A DNA stretch of 64,000 bases from Vespula vulgaris (lineage: Eukaryota > Arthropoda > Insecta > Hymenoptera > Vespidae), in the NCBI RefSeq assembly GCF_905475345.1, contig NC_066609.1, positions 2,815,001 to 2,879,000 of the forward strand, written 5' to 3'. Shown in pieces: positions 26,482 through 38,870 of this stretch (position 1 is its first letter; each line of letters starts with the position of its first letter). The notes beneath the pieces were generated by a model, which was not told the origin of the DNA, ran no database searches, and saw only the letters and a program-made list of their open reading frames with translations. A program made the position numbers and the translations under genes.

Positions 26482-27647
26482 GTTATTGTTATTATTATTA
26501 TTGTTATTATTATTATTGTTATTATTATTATTGCTATTATTATTATTATTATTATTATCAATAGCCTCATGATAGCATTATGATGATTTTGAGAAAAGAA
26601 AGAATATTAGTTTCATATTAATATTACACAGCATGAAAAGTGGCAATTATTTTGATTTGTTATTATTATTATTAATATCATACTATCAGGATCTACAACA
26701 AGCGTGCAATCCACAGCATCGTCAAACCTTGCGGCGGCACTTATAGATTCGCATCAGGGTCGTTCTGGTCTACGCAGTACTTCGGCAACAAGCAATGATA
26801 CTCGTGCAAATAGAGGTGACTAATTCAGTCCACTAACCCCCATCCACCTTGTAACACCATCCAACAAGGTAGTATTATTAGTTAAATATTATTTCTGTGC
26901 TGTCTTCCAGTATTATATAAAACAGTTATCTGATCTCCCTTTTATCTAATGTTATTATCTTTCTCTCCCCCCCCCCCCTATCTCTCTCCTCTATCTCTTT
27001 CTCTCTTCCTCTCTCTCTTTACCTCTCCCCCTCTCTTTCTCTTTGAAAATTATCTATAATTTCATAAATACCATATTTAAATTTATACTTTAATAAGTTC
27101 TCTTTATTTTCATGCCGTTTACTTAATCATGCGTGATTTCATCAGTATTAAAAAAGTTTTTTGTGCTCTGTTTCTTTCTTTTTTCTCTGGTCTGTATTAA
27201 TCTTCCATATCGCACTATTATTCCTCCTTACTTTTGTAATAGAAAGTATAAGAAAATATTTATAAAAAACGTATAGAATGAATAAATGAAGAAAATAAAT
27301 ATTAAATGGATTTTTCTTTTCTTTTTCTTTTTGTTAACTTATTCGTTTATAGTTCTTTTCTCATTTATCTTTCTATAGATAATTAAGCTAATATTCGTTT
27401 TTTATTATACTTTCTAGTTTCTATTCTAAATTGATGTGTAAAATAAAAAATGTGAGAAATAGTATTTGTGTTCATGTTGATTATAGCTTCTGATGGAAGC
27501 AGAGTATGGTTCAGTAGTGATGCTCAGGAAAATACTGCTTTGCATGGAATTTCACCAAGACCTGTTAAAAAGATGTCTTTCAAAAGCGGGCCAAAGCAGA
27601 GAACAAATACACAGCCTACACCGCCGGACAGTCCAAGATACAAATAA
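17390..27647 (+). CDS. RalGAPA: Ral GTPase-activating protein subunit alpha (RalGAP alpha)
   Basis: Catalytic subunit of the RalGAP complex, a TSC2-like GAP that turns off RalA/RalB together with RalGAP beta in the cytoplasm. Coding exons: 17,390-17,495; 18,307-18,417; 18,695-18,866; 19,033-20,765; 20,853-20,984; 21,381-21,611; 21,913-22,103; 22,193-22,291; 22,371-22,655; 22,726-22,851; 22,919-23,086; 23,707-23,817; 23,893-24,051; 24,132-24,311; 24,403-24,766; 24,831-24,979; 25,072-25,247; 25,347-25,806; 25,897-26,183; 26,255-26,391; 26,690-26,815; 27,487-27,647. They total 5,664 nt and 1,887 residues with every phase matching; human RALGAPA1 has about 2,036. The N terminus ([17 protein letters not shown]), a central [16 protein letters not shown] block and the C-terminal Rap/RanGAP domain match the family. 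The GAP Asn thumb [10 protein letters not shown] puts the catalytic Asn near residue 1657. The second half of the large fourth exon is Ser/Asn-rich linker. Alternative exons are listed separately. Confidence 0.93.
18551..18568 (+). other. Candidate 18-nt microexon in RalGAP alpha
   Basis: Between coding exons 2 and 3 a pyrimidine-rich tract ends in GACAG. It is followed by 18 nt and then a consensus donor GTAAGTTA. Both flanking introns are phase 1, and inclusion keeps the frame, adding ELSFHI between the LRQR and VHKAHREEL segments. The skipped form aligns without a gap to the human protein as I remember it, so inclusion would be optional. Confidence 0.5.
18920..19026. repeat. (AT)n followed by (TATG)n in a RalGAP alpha intron
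   Basis: About 40 bp of AT dinucleotides run into TATG/TGTA tetranucleotides and end a few bases before the acceptor of the exon at 19,033. Confidence 0.9.
23380..23436 (+). other. Candidate 57-nt cassette exon in RalGAP alpha
   Basis: The 620-nt intron between 23,086 and 23,707 contains an AG acceptor (TTGACAG), a 57-nt open segment and a CAG|GTAGTT donor. Both neighbours end or start at phase 0 and the segment is exactly 19 codons, adding [19 protein letters not shown]. The acceptor is a NAGNAG (ACAGCAG), so a version one residue shorter is possible. The flanking exons join directly in the family consensus, so this would be an optional exon. Confidence 0.5.
26426..26560. repeat. (ATT)n trinucleotide microsatellite in a RalGAP alpha intron
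   Basis: About 135 bp of ATT/TTA units with scattered TTG and GCT variants, in the intron after the exon ending at 26,391. Confidence 0.95.
26816..26823 (+). other. Alternative in-frame stop by retention after the exon ending at 26,815
   Basis: If the donor AGAG|GTGACT at 26,815/26,816 is not used, translation continues Gly-Asp and stops at TAA 26,821-26,823. This gives a RalGAP alpha form without the last 53 residues encoded at 27,487-27,647. The catalytic GAP domain is already complete at this point. Confidence 0.35.
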
Positions 27648-30600
27648 TTCGACATTAATTTTCTAAGAAGAATGTTTGCACAATGGGTGGTTTAGGTATG
27701 TCTTTTAAGTTCTATTCTATTGTGATGGAAATTTTCAAATTAATATAGATAATAGAGAGTAATATAGGATGGTGTCTAGTAACAAAAAAATGTTCAAGAA
27801 ATTTTTCATATTTAGCACATCTATCGGATATAATGTAACACTTAATAATTACACTGAACTTGAATATTTTACTTCATTGGAATTGAACATCTGATTAGGT
27901 TTAATGTTTTCTGTTTTCCGTCCTTAGATTTAATTTTCACATACTAGTTGTACAGATTATTGCTTATTTGTTGCAACGTAAATATTAATTTATTACAGTA
28001 TAATTTCATAGAAAAATATATTGTATCATAGATATAACGATAAGTATATTTTCTTTAAATATTTACTAGCTTAACGTTCGAGCTGGAATAATTGTACAGT
28101 AATTTACTCAAATTGATTTGATTGACTATTTGAAATAAGCAAGTTATATAAAGAATATACATATTAAGTGAACATGTTTTCATACAGTGTAGATCTTTTA
28201 TTGCATTTCAAGTAACAATGTGAAATACTTGAAAAAATACTTGAAAAAATCTAATATGACAATATGTAGTTTTGGGATAATTATTTAATTTCTTAGAAAA
28301 TTTCGCTACAAGTAAATAATATAGTTTTATTTAAAAAAATAATAGATTGTAACATTTTATTTATGAAAATGATATTATTGTTTCACCATTAGCAAAATGT
28401 TTTTAGATTTTGTTCTAAAGTGAAATTCTATAAAGATTTATTCATTAATTATTATTCATTCAGTAATTTACTCGAAACAACTCGTACATTCCATGAATGT
28501 CTTTTTTTTTTTGGCGTTTGCACTTCTTATTTTCATATGCATTTTGAATATTAGCACTCTTAAATATTGCATTCCAGTTTCTTTTTGTACGACTTAATAA
28601 AATTGAATTAACTTTCATGTATTTCAACGAAATACATTTTTAGAAAATTATTGCCTAGAGCAAAGTGTTGGTAGTATGAAAAGCTGTTTACAAAATATAT
28701 TTTTTTTCATACCAAAGTCAGAGGTGCTTAATTTTTGTAATGTCGAACACATGTAAGTACTTCTATATTGTATAAATTCAAATGAAAAATATAGTAGAAA
28801 AAAATAATAAGAAAAATATTGGCAGAACGAATAACGGAGTCAACATTTATTGAATAAGTAATTGCTTAATATATATATACAAATAATATTAACTTAGTAA
28901 TAATATTTAAAAGTATTAATGCTATTCAATGCTATTAATAAATAATGAAATGACGAAAAAAAAATAATGAATTATTAAGTAATTAGATTATGCTATGATA
29001 AGTGTCTGATAGTTTATTTGCATAAAGACACTTTTAAATCTGTGCAGTTAGAAGAATTGACTCTCTGCGTGTGATTAGAATTTTTTGACCATTTAAGAAA
29101 TTTCAAATAAAAAACACATTCAAAATTGTAGACATTAGCAATGAAAATATAGGTAGTAATTACCAATGGATAGATCATGGCCAAAGCAGCATTATTTTTT
29201 CACTAATTTATATTGAGAAAGAATGAAAAGGAATGTATGTATTGTACATAAATCGCTAAGCAGATAGATGGTGGTGGAGTTATTTCATCAAATAATTCAT
29301 TATTATGAAATGTATTATTATTACATTATTATGAATCTGATCTATATATGTATCTACATACATGCACTCTCATGTGTGCACACACAAAGGATACACATAC
29401 ACGAAAGTGAAACAATTTATTATAATACTTCAAACTATTACTGTGAATTGTATTTATATATTGTACTTAATTGTTCTATAATTAGTGTTACTAATTGCTA
29501 TATGCTATAATTTTCGTTATATTATTGTTATAAGATTTTATGTTTATATAAACTGATCTTATGACGGAGTATAAACAAAACAGATATAATCACATGTAGA
29601 GATATGAGAAAGAAAAAATACGTAGTTGCTTATTTACAAAGAATGCAAAATTTCTTTGATAAGATAGCAATTTATTTATATAAAGCCTAAGAAAATAATT
29701 TATCAACAAAATCTTTTATTTTACACTAACATCTTTTTCTATATAAAAAAATATTAAAACTTCTACTACATATACGCATACGCTTAAGGATATTTACTTA
29801 TGTTACTGTTTACGCAGGATATATATGTATGTATACATGCTTTATATATATATATATGCAAAATGTTTTATATGTATTATAAAACAGTACTCTCTGTTCT
29901 TTCCGTACTAAGAAAGTTTATGTTGCTTAACAAATAAAATATATTGAAAATATTCATTTACCATTATATAAAATGTAAAATATTTTAACTAATTCTAACA
30001 TATTAATTATTTTGTACGGAAAACATAACTAAATATATTTAACTTAACATCCTTTACACACACAGACACACACACACATACACACGATTCTGTAAAGGGT
30101 ATGAATATACTCGTAATATGATTGATCTGAGAAATATCAAGCGTGATTGGCACTGTTATAAACACATGGTATTTAAAACATTTGCAAAAAAATATTTTAT
30201 TGTAATGAAAACTTGTTATATATCCAAAGATTTTTTCTCATAGTGTTAATTATATATCTCTGTATTTGACTGTATGTCTTGCAGCACAATAAAATTGTGA
30301 TGATTCTACCTTGATTATAGACGAAGTAAGATGATTTTTTAAACATTATCTCAATCAATTTGATTACGGTAACAATAGTTACATAACATTTATATATCTA
30401 TATAGAGAAGGTATGAAAATTAAGTTGTTGATATATAGGTTAATAATTAGTTATAGATTAGATACGTGTACGATTACAAAGTAATGTTTAATATGTAGAT
30501 TAATGGCGATAAAACAAGTCTCGATTCTTAATAACATTATTTACCATTCGTCGATACTACAGATTTCTATTCTAACTTATATCGATAGTATATCGATCAA

Positions 30601-30693
30601 ATTCTCTTTTATCGACACAACTTATAGTAAGACTTTTTCAATGATAATGTAGGACTTACATCATTTTTCGTCGATACATAGATCGTTCAACAG
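27648..30693. other. AT-rich 3' UTR and intergenic sequence downstream of RalGAP alpha
   Basis: No gene is supported. AATAAA hexamers occur, for example at 28,596-28,601, and the stretch is U-rich with short (TA)n and (CA)n runs (around 29,840 and 30,060). If the exon at 30,694 belongs to RalGAP alpha, this would instead be its last long intron. Confidence 0.45.
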
Positions 30694-31015
30694 GTGACAG
30701 TGCTGGCAGAATGAAGGCAAGAGAGGAAAAGGCTAAGTTTTTAGAAGACCTTGGTAGAAGCTCGCTCGTATTAGATCATGTTACATCGTCCGACTTGGAC
30801 TATTGTTTGAGTCTCTACCGTGTATTGTTTAAAGAGTGTGAAAAGAAGCACAAGTCATCACGGGTATTTAGTTTTGTAAGCATTTTTGACATATATATTG
30901 CGTTAAGATAAGACAAATGCAGAAGAAAGAAGACGCCAAAGTTCATCAAATGATCGAGAAAAAAGTAACGATCACAGTGAAATCTCACAGTAACGAGTAT
31001 CCAACAGTTTATTGA
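30694..31015 (+). CDS. Two orphan coding exons, possibly alternative 3' end of RalGAP alpha
   Basis: After an AACAG acceptor at 30,691-30,693 a frame reads GDSAGRMKAREEKAKFLEDL and on to FKECEKKHKSSR. It can stop at 30,909-30,911, or splice (donor after 30,863, CGG|GTATTT, or after 30,875, TTT|GTAAGC) to an AG acceptor at 30,921-30,922. The second piece reads KKEDAKVHQMIEKKVTITV and stops at 31,013-31,015. Composition is protein-like: charged helices, no low complexity. The acceptor needs a phase-1 partner, which the RalGAP alpha exon ending at 26,815 provides. An independent small gene starting at ATG 30,711 is equally possible. The second intron would be only 47 or 59 nt, which weakens the call. 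Family not recognised. Confidence 0.35.
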
Positions 31016-34000
31016 TCGCAGTCGTTTTCGCGGTTAAAATTCACTTTACTAATCTGGACAAGAATGAAACACGTGCACGTATAGAAATAAGAGGTTAGTT
31101 TCTATTATATATATCATAACTTATGAATTATTTTCATGAGGATATCCGATTATGATAATTTCATTTCTATGTATAAATATTATATAAATTTACAAAAAAA
31201 AAATGTACGTAAATGACCAAAACAATATTAGAATATTAGAAATTCTGTTTGATTTTGTTTAAACACATATGTCTCTATTCAATTGTTCGAGTTATATACG
31301 AAATAGGAATATGTTAATGCATACTGTATTTCAAAGTATAATAATTTTAACGTAACAATTCATCAAAGAACCATAATGATTGGCGAGAATTTCGTTATTC
31401 GAATGTATTGATTTTTAACGAATAAAATAAAATTATTTAATATTTTTTCGTAATCGAATCGAAATGTCACGTAGACCCTTCTTTGGCGCGATGTCGAGAT
31501 TCCCATTCTTTTTCTATACATAGTATGAACAAGGTATGATTTATCAATTATAAATAACTATTTCCGCACCAATCATCGAGTTCTTTATTACGATGGAAGA
31601 AACGTTGCAAGTAATTTTTGTGGACTACGTAAAACGTTTCTTTCGTGATACAATTGCGTCATAGCAAATTTTAAAAATATTCTTTTGACATGTTAACATT
31701 AAACACATTGTAATATTTATAAGAAAGAATTCTCCAAGATCGATAATCTTTTTGTTACAATTTTACGTAACGTCCGTATCGATTCTTATTTGATATCATA
31801 TTCGTATATGAAATAAATAAAAATAAATTATAATATAAAAATAAATATTAATAAATTTAAGCATAGACGCATATATTGAAACATTTAATATAACATTAAT
31901 ATAATAATATTTTTAGATAAGATAATACATACGAATACGTATTAACATATGTGAACGTATATACGTATGTGTACATTGGTTTTCTCACTTGTGTGCTTAT
32001 TCGAACATTTGGTCGGAATTCATAGATTACATCAGCTTGAGTTATTACAAAAAATTATCTCTATGCAATTATTACGTATATTACAAAATATCTCTTTTGA
32101 TATGATGTATTTTCATAACAATTTCACAATTTTTTTCGTCCGCTATTAAAAGAAGTAAATAATGCGTAAATAGTAATACACGTAATAATAACATATACAA
32201 GGTTTTTTTTTTTTACGTTTTTTCAACGTTCTAGATAAGTTTTAATCGAGTAGTTCAATTATCTTTTAACCTTTTAATAAAGAAAACCTCATGGAACCCA
32301 TAATAAAATAAGCTAGAACATAAATGACTAATCGGAAGTTATTCTTAATCAACGATATCATTCTGTTTCCATTTGATTTAATCAGAAATCCGTAAATACA
32401 CATTTTTATTACGTTTTATTTAATTCTGTTTGATTTGGGTTTATAAAATTTTAAATAAAGCTTTCGAAAACAAGAAGTTTAGGTGGGAACGTTTGATGAG
32501 AGAAGATTTATGTATGTATAAGAACGATTATAAATTAGTAGAAGATAAACTGCATCGTGGCAAACAACTGCACGTATGTATGTACGCGTATTTACGTTAA
32601 ACTTTTAGATATTATGATAATCTTACCTTCGAAGGATCCGAGACATCTTTCGTTTATTTAATATATTTTATCGATCGTTAATTCATTGTTTTTTTTTTTT
32701 TTTAATATTATGTAGATATTATTTGGATACGTTATCACGATTAATTTATTATTATTTATACAGAATTCTTCTTTATTTTTTTAAGATTAAATCAGACAAT
32801 AAATTTATTTTTAATTTCAATAATTAAATTTTAATAATCTGCTCCCGTGAAACAGAACAGCACACTTTATTTTCATTAGAAACACGGATCGATTTAAACG
32901 GATAAAATATGTACATATATGCAAGATGTAAAGAAAAAAAAAAAAGGATATATTACAAAGCAATGGAGTCCCGTGAGTGATATCAAACAAATAATGATTA
33001 AAACGATAACGTCATTCTTATGTTATCTGTAAACTTAATCGTATGATAACGACATAATAAAACAATCAAGCAATGATTGTCATAAAATTCATTCATTCGT
33101 TACGCCGTAATTTTTCTCTCTCTTTCTCTCTTTCTCTCTTTCTTTCTCTTCCTCATCGTCTTTTATTTCGAATTTCTTAGCACAAGATATTCAAGAGAAA
33201 AACGATGTCTCGTATTCGATTGGAAATATCTTTGATTTATCCTTGTTCCGATTTCTATTCGTCTTTAATGAGTTCGTACTTGACTCTCTTTATATCGAAA
33301 TAAGTTTCTTTACACGTACATATAGATGTTTGTAAGATGCGAGTAAATATAAATTATACTTTCTCCATATTATTGATTATTTTTATATTACGTGTATCTG
33401 TGTATATAAATCAATTTTTAAAAATTATCGTTAGATCTATTTATTAGTTTTCAGTGCTTATTATGATAATGATTTTAGAGAATCAATTGTGAAAGATTAT
33501 ATAAGATATTTTTAGCATGTACGCACGCGCGCGTGCTATATGTGTGTGTATGATTCTTAAGTTAGAAATTATTGATTAATTCTTTATAACGTCAGTGAAA
33601 TCGATCGATACAAATAAGATTGCGTAAATTAAAACATTGCGATTTTAATACGTTCCCGCGTAAATATAGATTTTAAATATGGCTGCCACACCCGCGTATT
33701 TTTCGACGACCATACGACGACGACGTCGACGAGTATGACTACGTGAGATGTATACAATTCTAGAAACGTTTATGACGTCATTGGCATCCGTGTAAACATA
33801 ATACTTCCAATTATTTTCAAAGATCTATATAATAATAATATTAATAATGATAATACATAGCAATGTTTTTTTTTTATTGTAAATTGAGTACCGTTAATCT
33901 ATATAAATAACATTTGTATATAATAACGTATTATTTCCGTTCTATATAGTATCATGTCGATTATTCTATGCGTTCGTAATTATTTATTTATTTATGTTTA

Positions 34001-34212
34001 GATATAAATCTTGTATCATTTAATTAATGAATTATCTTCAACAGATACTCGTTTATATATCTCGAAGGAAGTTCTTTGATCAAAGAAATAATTGTTGGAT
34101 TTAAATTGATTCCTAACGAGAACACGAAAGACTAGGTAGTTTTGAAAGTGCAACGAACTTGCATTTACAAAGGGGCATCGTCGTCAATCATTGTCCTCGT
34201 ACGAAAAGCAAA
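31016..34212. other. AT-rich intergenic region upstream of the SLC17 gene
   Basis: No gene supported. Mostly AT-rich sequence, with a CT tract near 33,115-33,150. A more balanced block at about 33,660-33,790 holds GAC/GTC repeats and a CRE, and may be promoter or enhancer sequence for the gene starting at 34,213. Confidence 0.4.
33773..33780. promoter_or_regulatory. Perfect CRE palindrome upstream of the SLC17 gene
   Basis: TGACGTCA lies about 430 bp upstream of the SLC17 ATG, close to several ACGAC/CGTCG units. CREB/ATF proteins bind this palindrome; its use here is inferred from position only. Confidence 0.35.
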
Positions 34213-37200
34213 ATGACTCTCTTCCGGAAGTACAATGGTAAGTAATCTTCAATTAAAATTATATTCGTCGTACCATATATTGTATTTATGATTTATAAAA
34301 CTTAAGACTACGTACATCATTCGAATAAGTAATAATTTATTCTGAAAGTATTACATAGGAATAATTATAATTAAGAAAAAATATCTCAATTTGAAATTAC
34401 CGCGTTTTTTTATATCTCATGTTTTTGATCATTTGATTTTTTAATTTTTTATATTAAAAATTCGTATTAATCTGAATGAAAAGAACAATTCATACAAGAC
34501 GATAAATGAGAAATAATTTGTTATTATTCCTCGAAATACGTATATATTTATAAATTAGCTTTCTCTTCGTGGAAATGACAGAAGATCTGAATAGGTTTTA
34601 TTATTTATATAATAATTATACGTATCTAATTTCGTTTGAATGAATGGAGAAATGCAAAAGTGTCATATATAGTGTGGATATAATTCAATATATTTGAATG
34701 TCATACATTGACGATGGATTATCATATAATGTGTAATTATCGAATTGTATTTATATTTGTTTTATAATATAAAGCTAAATGTTTTTATTTCGATCGACGC
34801 ACGCACGCACACACATTTTTTCTTTTTTTTCAATTTTATTTCATCCGCCTTGGAACCATTTATAATTTGAATCTGTTTTATTGGAGATGTATGTAGTGCT
34901 TTGCAAAAATAGATAGAGAGAAATATATATCGTATAAACGTGTTAAGAAGGTCGTCCGAATAGAGCCAATTCTTTTTTTTTGTGGTTTTTTTTTTTACGT
35001 CGCAAATTATCCGCAATATTCTCTAACATAAAAAAATGCAAAACTTAATTTATTCAGAAATAAACAACTATATTATGTCATAAAACGTGTTACATAAACG
35101 TCAGTTTGCTATCAACAAAATTGTTTTGCTAAAACGTTCAAGGTCGAGATTAAGATTTACAATATTTCACTTATTACAATAAATATTATCAAGATTATTA
35201 GTTTATGTCTTAATAATTCAAATATTGAAGATAAAAAATATTGAGATATTAAAAAGATAAAATGTTTATTATAAATTAATATTCTATTAATTATTGATCA
35301 AGTTCATAACAAACATTTTCAGCATTGAACGTATTTATATAGAAATAAAAATTATCTGAAATGACTTTTAACCTATTGTCTATCGATAATCGTAATTTGC
35401 ATATATCTTTTGATTTTATTTACAGAAAAAATACCTCGCCGGGGTATTCTTGGAGCGATGATGTTTTTGGCCTGTATGTTCTCATATGTAATACGTACAA
35501 ATTTGTCTATTACCATTGTTGCTATGGTAAATGCGACTAGTAAAAATGGAACTGTTGGTCCTATTTGTACTGCAAACTCTCTTACGAGTAATAAAACTAT
35601 TGAGCTAAAAGATGTAATACCCTTTAACAATATTTCTTTTGATATTTAATATTATTGGTATATGATTTAACTCTAAATGAATTTCAGTACGGTGAACGTT
35701 ACGAATGGAATCAACATGTACAAGGACTTTTGCTTTCTGGATATTTTTATGGTGTTTTACCAGCCAGTGTACCAGCTGGTCTTTTAGCTGAGAAGTATGG
35801 AGGTTCTAAAGTGGTTGCGTAAGTTAAATTGTTTTCTAATGGAATCATTGATTAATTTTTTAATCTAACTCACATATTATTGTTATTACCAGATTTGCTA
35901 CATTAATTCCTGCAGTATTAAATCTCCTGATGCCATGGGCTTCCAGTATTCACTATGGCTTTGTTTTCATGCTTCGTTTTATGATGGGATTTTTTGGTGT
36001 AAGTTTTTTAATAATCTTCATTATTAGTACATTTATTATTACTCAGTTTATTACATTAGTTATTACTAAGATAAGAAAAACTTTAATACACAGAAAGAAC
36101 TAATTTATATAAAATAATAAAACAAACTTAATTATAATATATTCTTATCTTTATGGTTTTGGTCTATTAACATTCTTCAAAGATTTAATCTCATAACACT
36201 TCACATTATCTTCTCCTGTAATATTTTATTTCTAGTAGCTAACATTTAATAGTGATAAGCCAATTAAAAATTCTATTATAGGGTGCTGTTTATCCTGCTC
36301 TTCATGCAATGATTGCGAGATGGGTACCACCTAGCGAAAAAGGAATGTTTGTGTGGACTATGCAAGGTTATATCTCAATCACTTAAATGTTAAATAATCA
36401 ACAAATATAAAAATAACATAGATGCATTTTTTTTATAGGTGGACCTTTTGGTACGGTTGTAACATTTTCTTTATGTGGACAAGTAATCAGTTCTTTTGGA
36501 TGGAAAGCAGCTTATTACGTTACTAGTGGACTTATGTTACTTTTTTATGTTCTGTGGGTTTATCTTATATATGATACACCTGATGTTCATCCAGGAATAA
36601 CTCAAAAAGAAAAGTCATATATAAAAGAGCAAATAGGTACTTCTATATCAAAACAAAAGGTGCCACTTCCTATAAAATCTGTTGTCACATCGGTACCATT
36701 CTTAGTTCTATTGTGGGCTCACTTTGCAAATATGTGGGGCATATATTTCATTGCAACTAATGGTCCAAAGTATACTTTAGAAGTACTTGGATTCAATATG
36801 AAATCGGTTAGCTCTTGATATTTGTACTGAATGAAATACGCTTTCTTTCTTTTATTTATGGAGGTATTGAATTAAAATGCTTTATATCCGTAGGGTGGCT
36901 TTCTTACAGGCTTACCTTACATAGCTAGATTAGGTGCTGGAGTATTATTTGCAGCTGCTGGTGATTATATTCGAAGAAAAAATATTTTAACTTTAGAACT
37001 GATTCGTAAAATATTTATGCTGTTTTGTGAGTATCTAATACTACTTTTTATAGGTACATTTTTTTTAATAAATAAATATATATATAGTATTCTGAAAAAT
37101 ATTTTTTACTTACTAGCACACATGGGTCCAGCTATTGCTTTGATTATTATGACTTATGCTGGATGTGATGCAACAACAGCAATGGTGATGTTGATCTTGG

Positions 37201-37659
37201 CATTGACTTTTAATGGTGCCGCTTGTCAAACTAGTTTAGTAAATCATCAAGATCTTGCACCGAATTTTGCTGGTTCTTTGTATGGTGTTATGAATACTTT
37301 TGGTAGTTTTCCTGGATTTATTATCCCACCGATTATTGGTGCTTTAACCAACGAAAGGGTATGTTCATTTTTATCAAAAGTTCACATAAAAGTATATTAC
37401 TTTTAACTGTATTTATTAATATCTTTTTATTTTATAGAATGGAGTGGAAGAATGGCGTATTATGTTCTGGTTATCAGCAGGAGTATTTGTTTCTGCAACA
37501 ATTCTATTTTGGATCTTTGGATCTGCGCAAATACAACCATGGAATGACTTGAGTCATTCTAAACCTACAGAAATATTAGAAGAAGAAAAGCAAATGACAG
37601 TAATGGAAGTACCAGTGAAAGAATTACAGACTGAGAATGACGAGAATGAACGTTTGTAG
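34213..37659 (+). CDS. SLC17-family major facilitator transporter (sialin / Na-phosphate cotransporter-like), 499 residues
   Basis: Plasma or organelle membrane anion transporter of the SLC17 family (sialin, phosphate cotransporters, vesicular glutamate transporters). Coding exons: 34,213-34,237; 35,426-35,613; 35,688-35,818; 35,893-35,998; 36,282-36,366; 36,439-36,806; 36,894-37,026; 37,117-37,358; 37,438-37,659. They sum to exactly 500 codons with all phases matching. The first exon is only 25 nt (MTLFRKYN plus one base) before a 1.2-kb intron. Family signatures: RTNLSITIVAMV in the first membrane segment, a luminal/extracellular loop with NAT, NGT and NKT glycosylation sites, QGLLLSGYFYGVLPASVPAG, a PALHAMIARWVPPSEKG block, and NHQDLAPNFAGSLYGVMN near the end. 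Length and about 12 hydrophobic segments are typical. The substrate cannot be read from sequence. The C-terminal tail is acidic and hydrophilic. Confidence 0.9.
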
Positions 37660-38870
37660 GATATTACAGATAATTTAAAATTTAGATCGAAATGCTAGAT
37701 TACATTTTTATTAGGGAAGGTAATTTTAATTTCGTTTTATCTCATCATCTTTCTACTTTTTTTTTTTTTTTTTATAAATAGAAATCCATGTTTTCTGATG
37801 ACTGCTACAATGCACAATTTACTTTTATGAATTCTAACAACAAAGAATTTCATTTATTACATCATTTTTTCAAGATATTTTTATGATTTTCTATTATTAT
37901 TTTCAATTTTCATTCGCTAATAATTAAGCATTTTATTTCGATAAGAATATCTTACAAAGAGATTTACTTACTACAATAATTTTTACTCTTATATTTTATC
38001 TGACCAAAAATATTAATAGCATACCAATATAGATTTTATATATATATTATATATATATGGACTTTTATATATAATTATAAATTAATACTATAAGCATGCT
38101 TATTTATAAGTATTTATAAAATTATATTTTCTTATTAATTTATATGTGATGATCTTTGAACTACTTAATAACTACCAAAAAGTAAAAATCTTTGGTACTT
38201 TTTGCATACGCGTATTAATTAAATGATTAACATTTCTTGCCATAAATAATTATAAAACTTTTGAAAAATTATATTACTTACAGTTTAGAAGATATGTGTG
38301 ATCTATTGTAAAGGTGACAATACTGTACGCTTATAAATATCTTGATATCTAATTTATCGATTTTATAATTTTACAAATAATTTATTCACAGGATATACAT
38401 GAATATAAAACTTCCAGAAATTTTATATGTTTTGAAAAAACAAAGCTAGCAATAATAGATTTGACATGTCTGCCATAGAGTGAACTGTACATTACATTTA
38501 AAGAAAAAAATCTTGAAATATGTTCGAAAAATACGTATGTAATTATTAAATGAATCATACGTACAATATAATACTCAATAAAAAGTATGATGCAATATGA
38601 ACGATTAAACAGCTAATATCGCGTGTATTAAAAGATAATTGTCGAAGCGATGTTATGTACAGTCTCTTCAATAATAACAAAAATATTACTTCAAACATTT
38701 CAATAGAGAAAAAAAGTTGTAAAATTTTTATAATTTATTGTAATGTTTTCTTAGATAACAAAGATTGAATACATGAATTCAATGCATCGTATGTACGTTA
38801 TAGCACATCGATGTAACAAAATCAGTTGTACGTACAAATATAAGAAACAATCCTATACATAAATATGTAT
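37660..38870. other. Convergent 3' UTRs of the SLC17 gene and the minus-strand 705-residue gene
   Basis: AT-rich noncoding sequence between two convergent stops. TTTATT at 38,734-38,739 reads AATAAA on the minus strand, about 130 bases past the minus-strand stop, and is a good candidate polyadenylation signal for that gene. Poly(T) run at 37,758-37,773. Confidence 0.5.
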
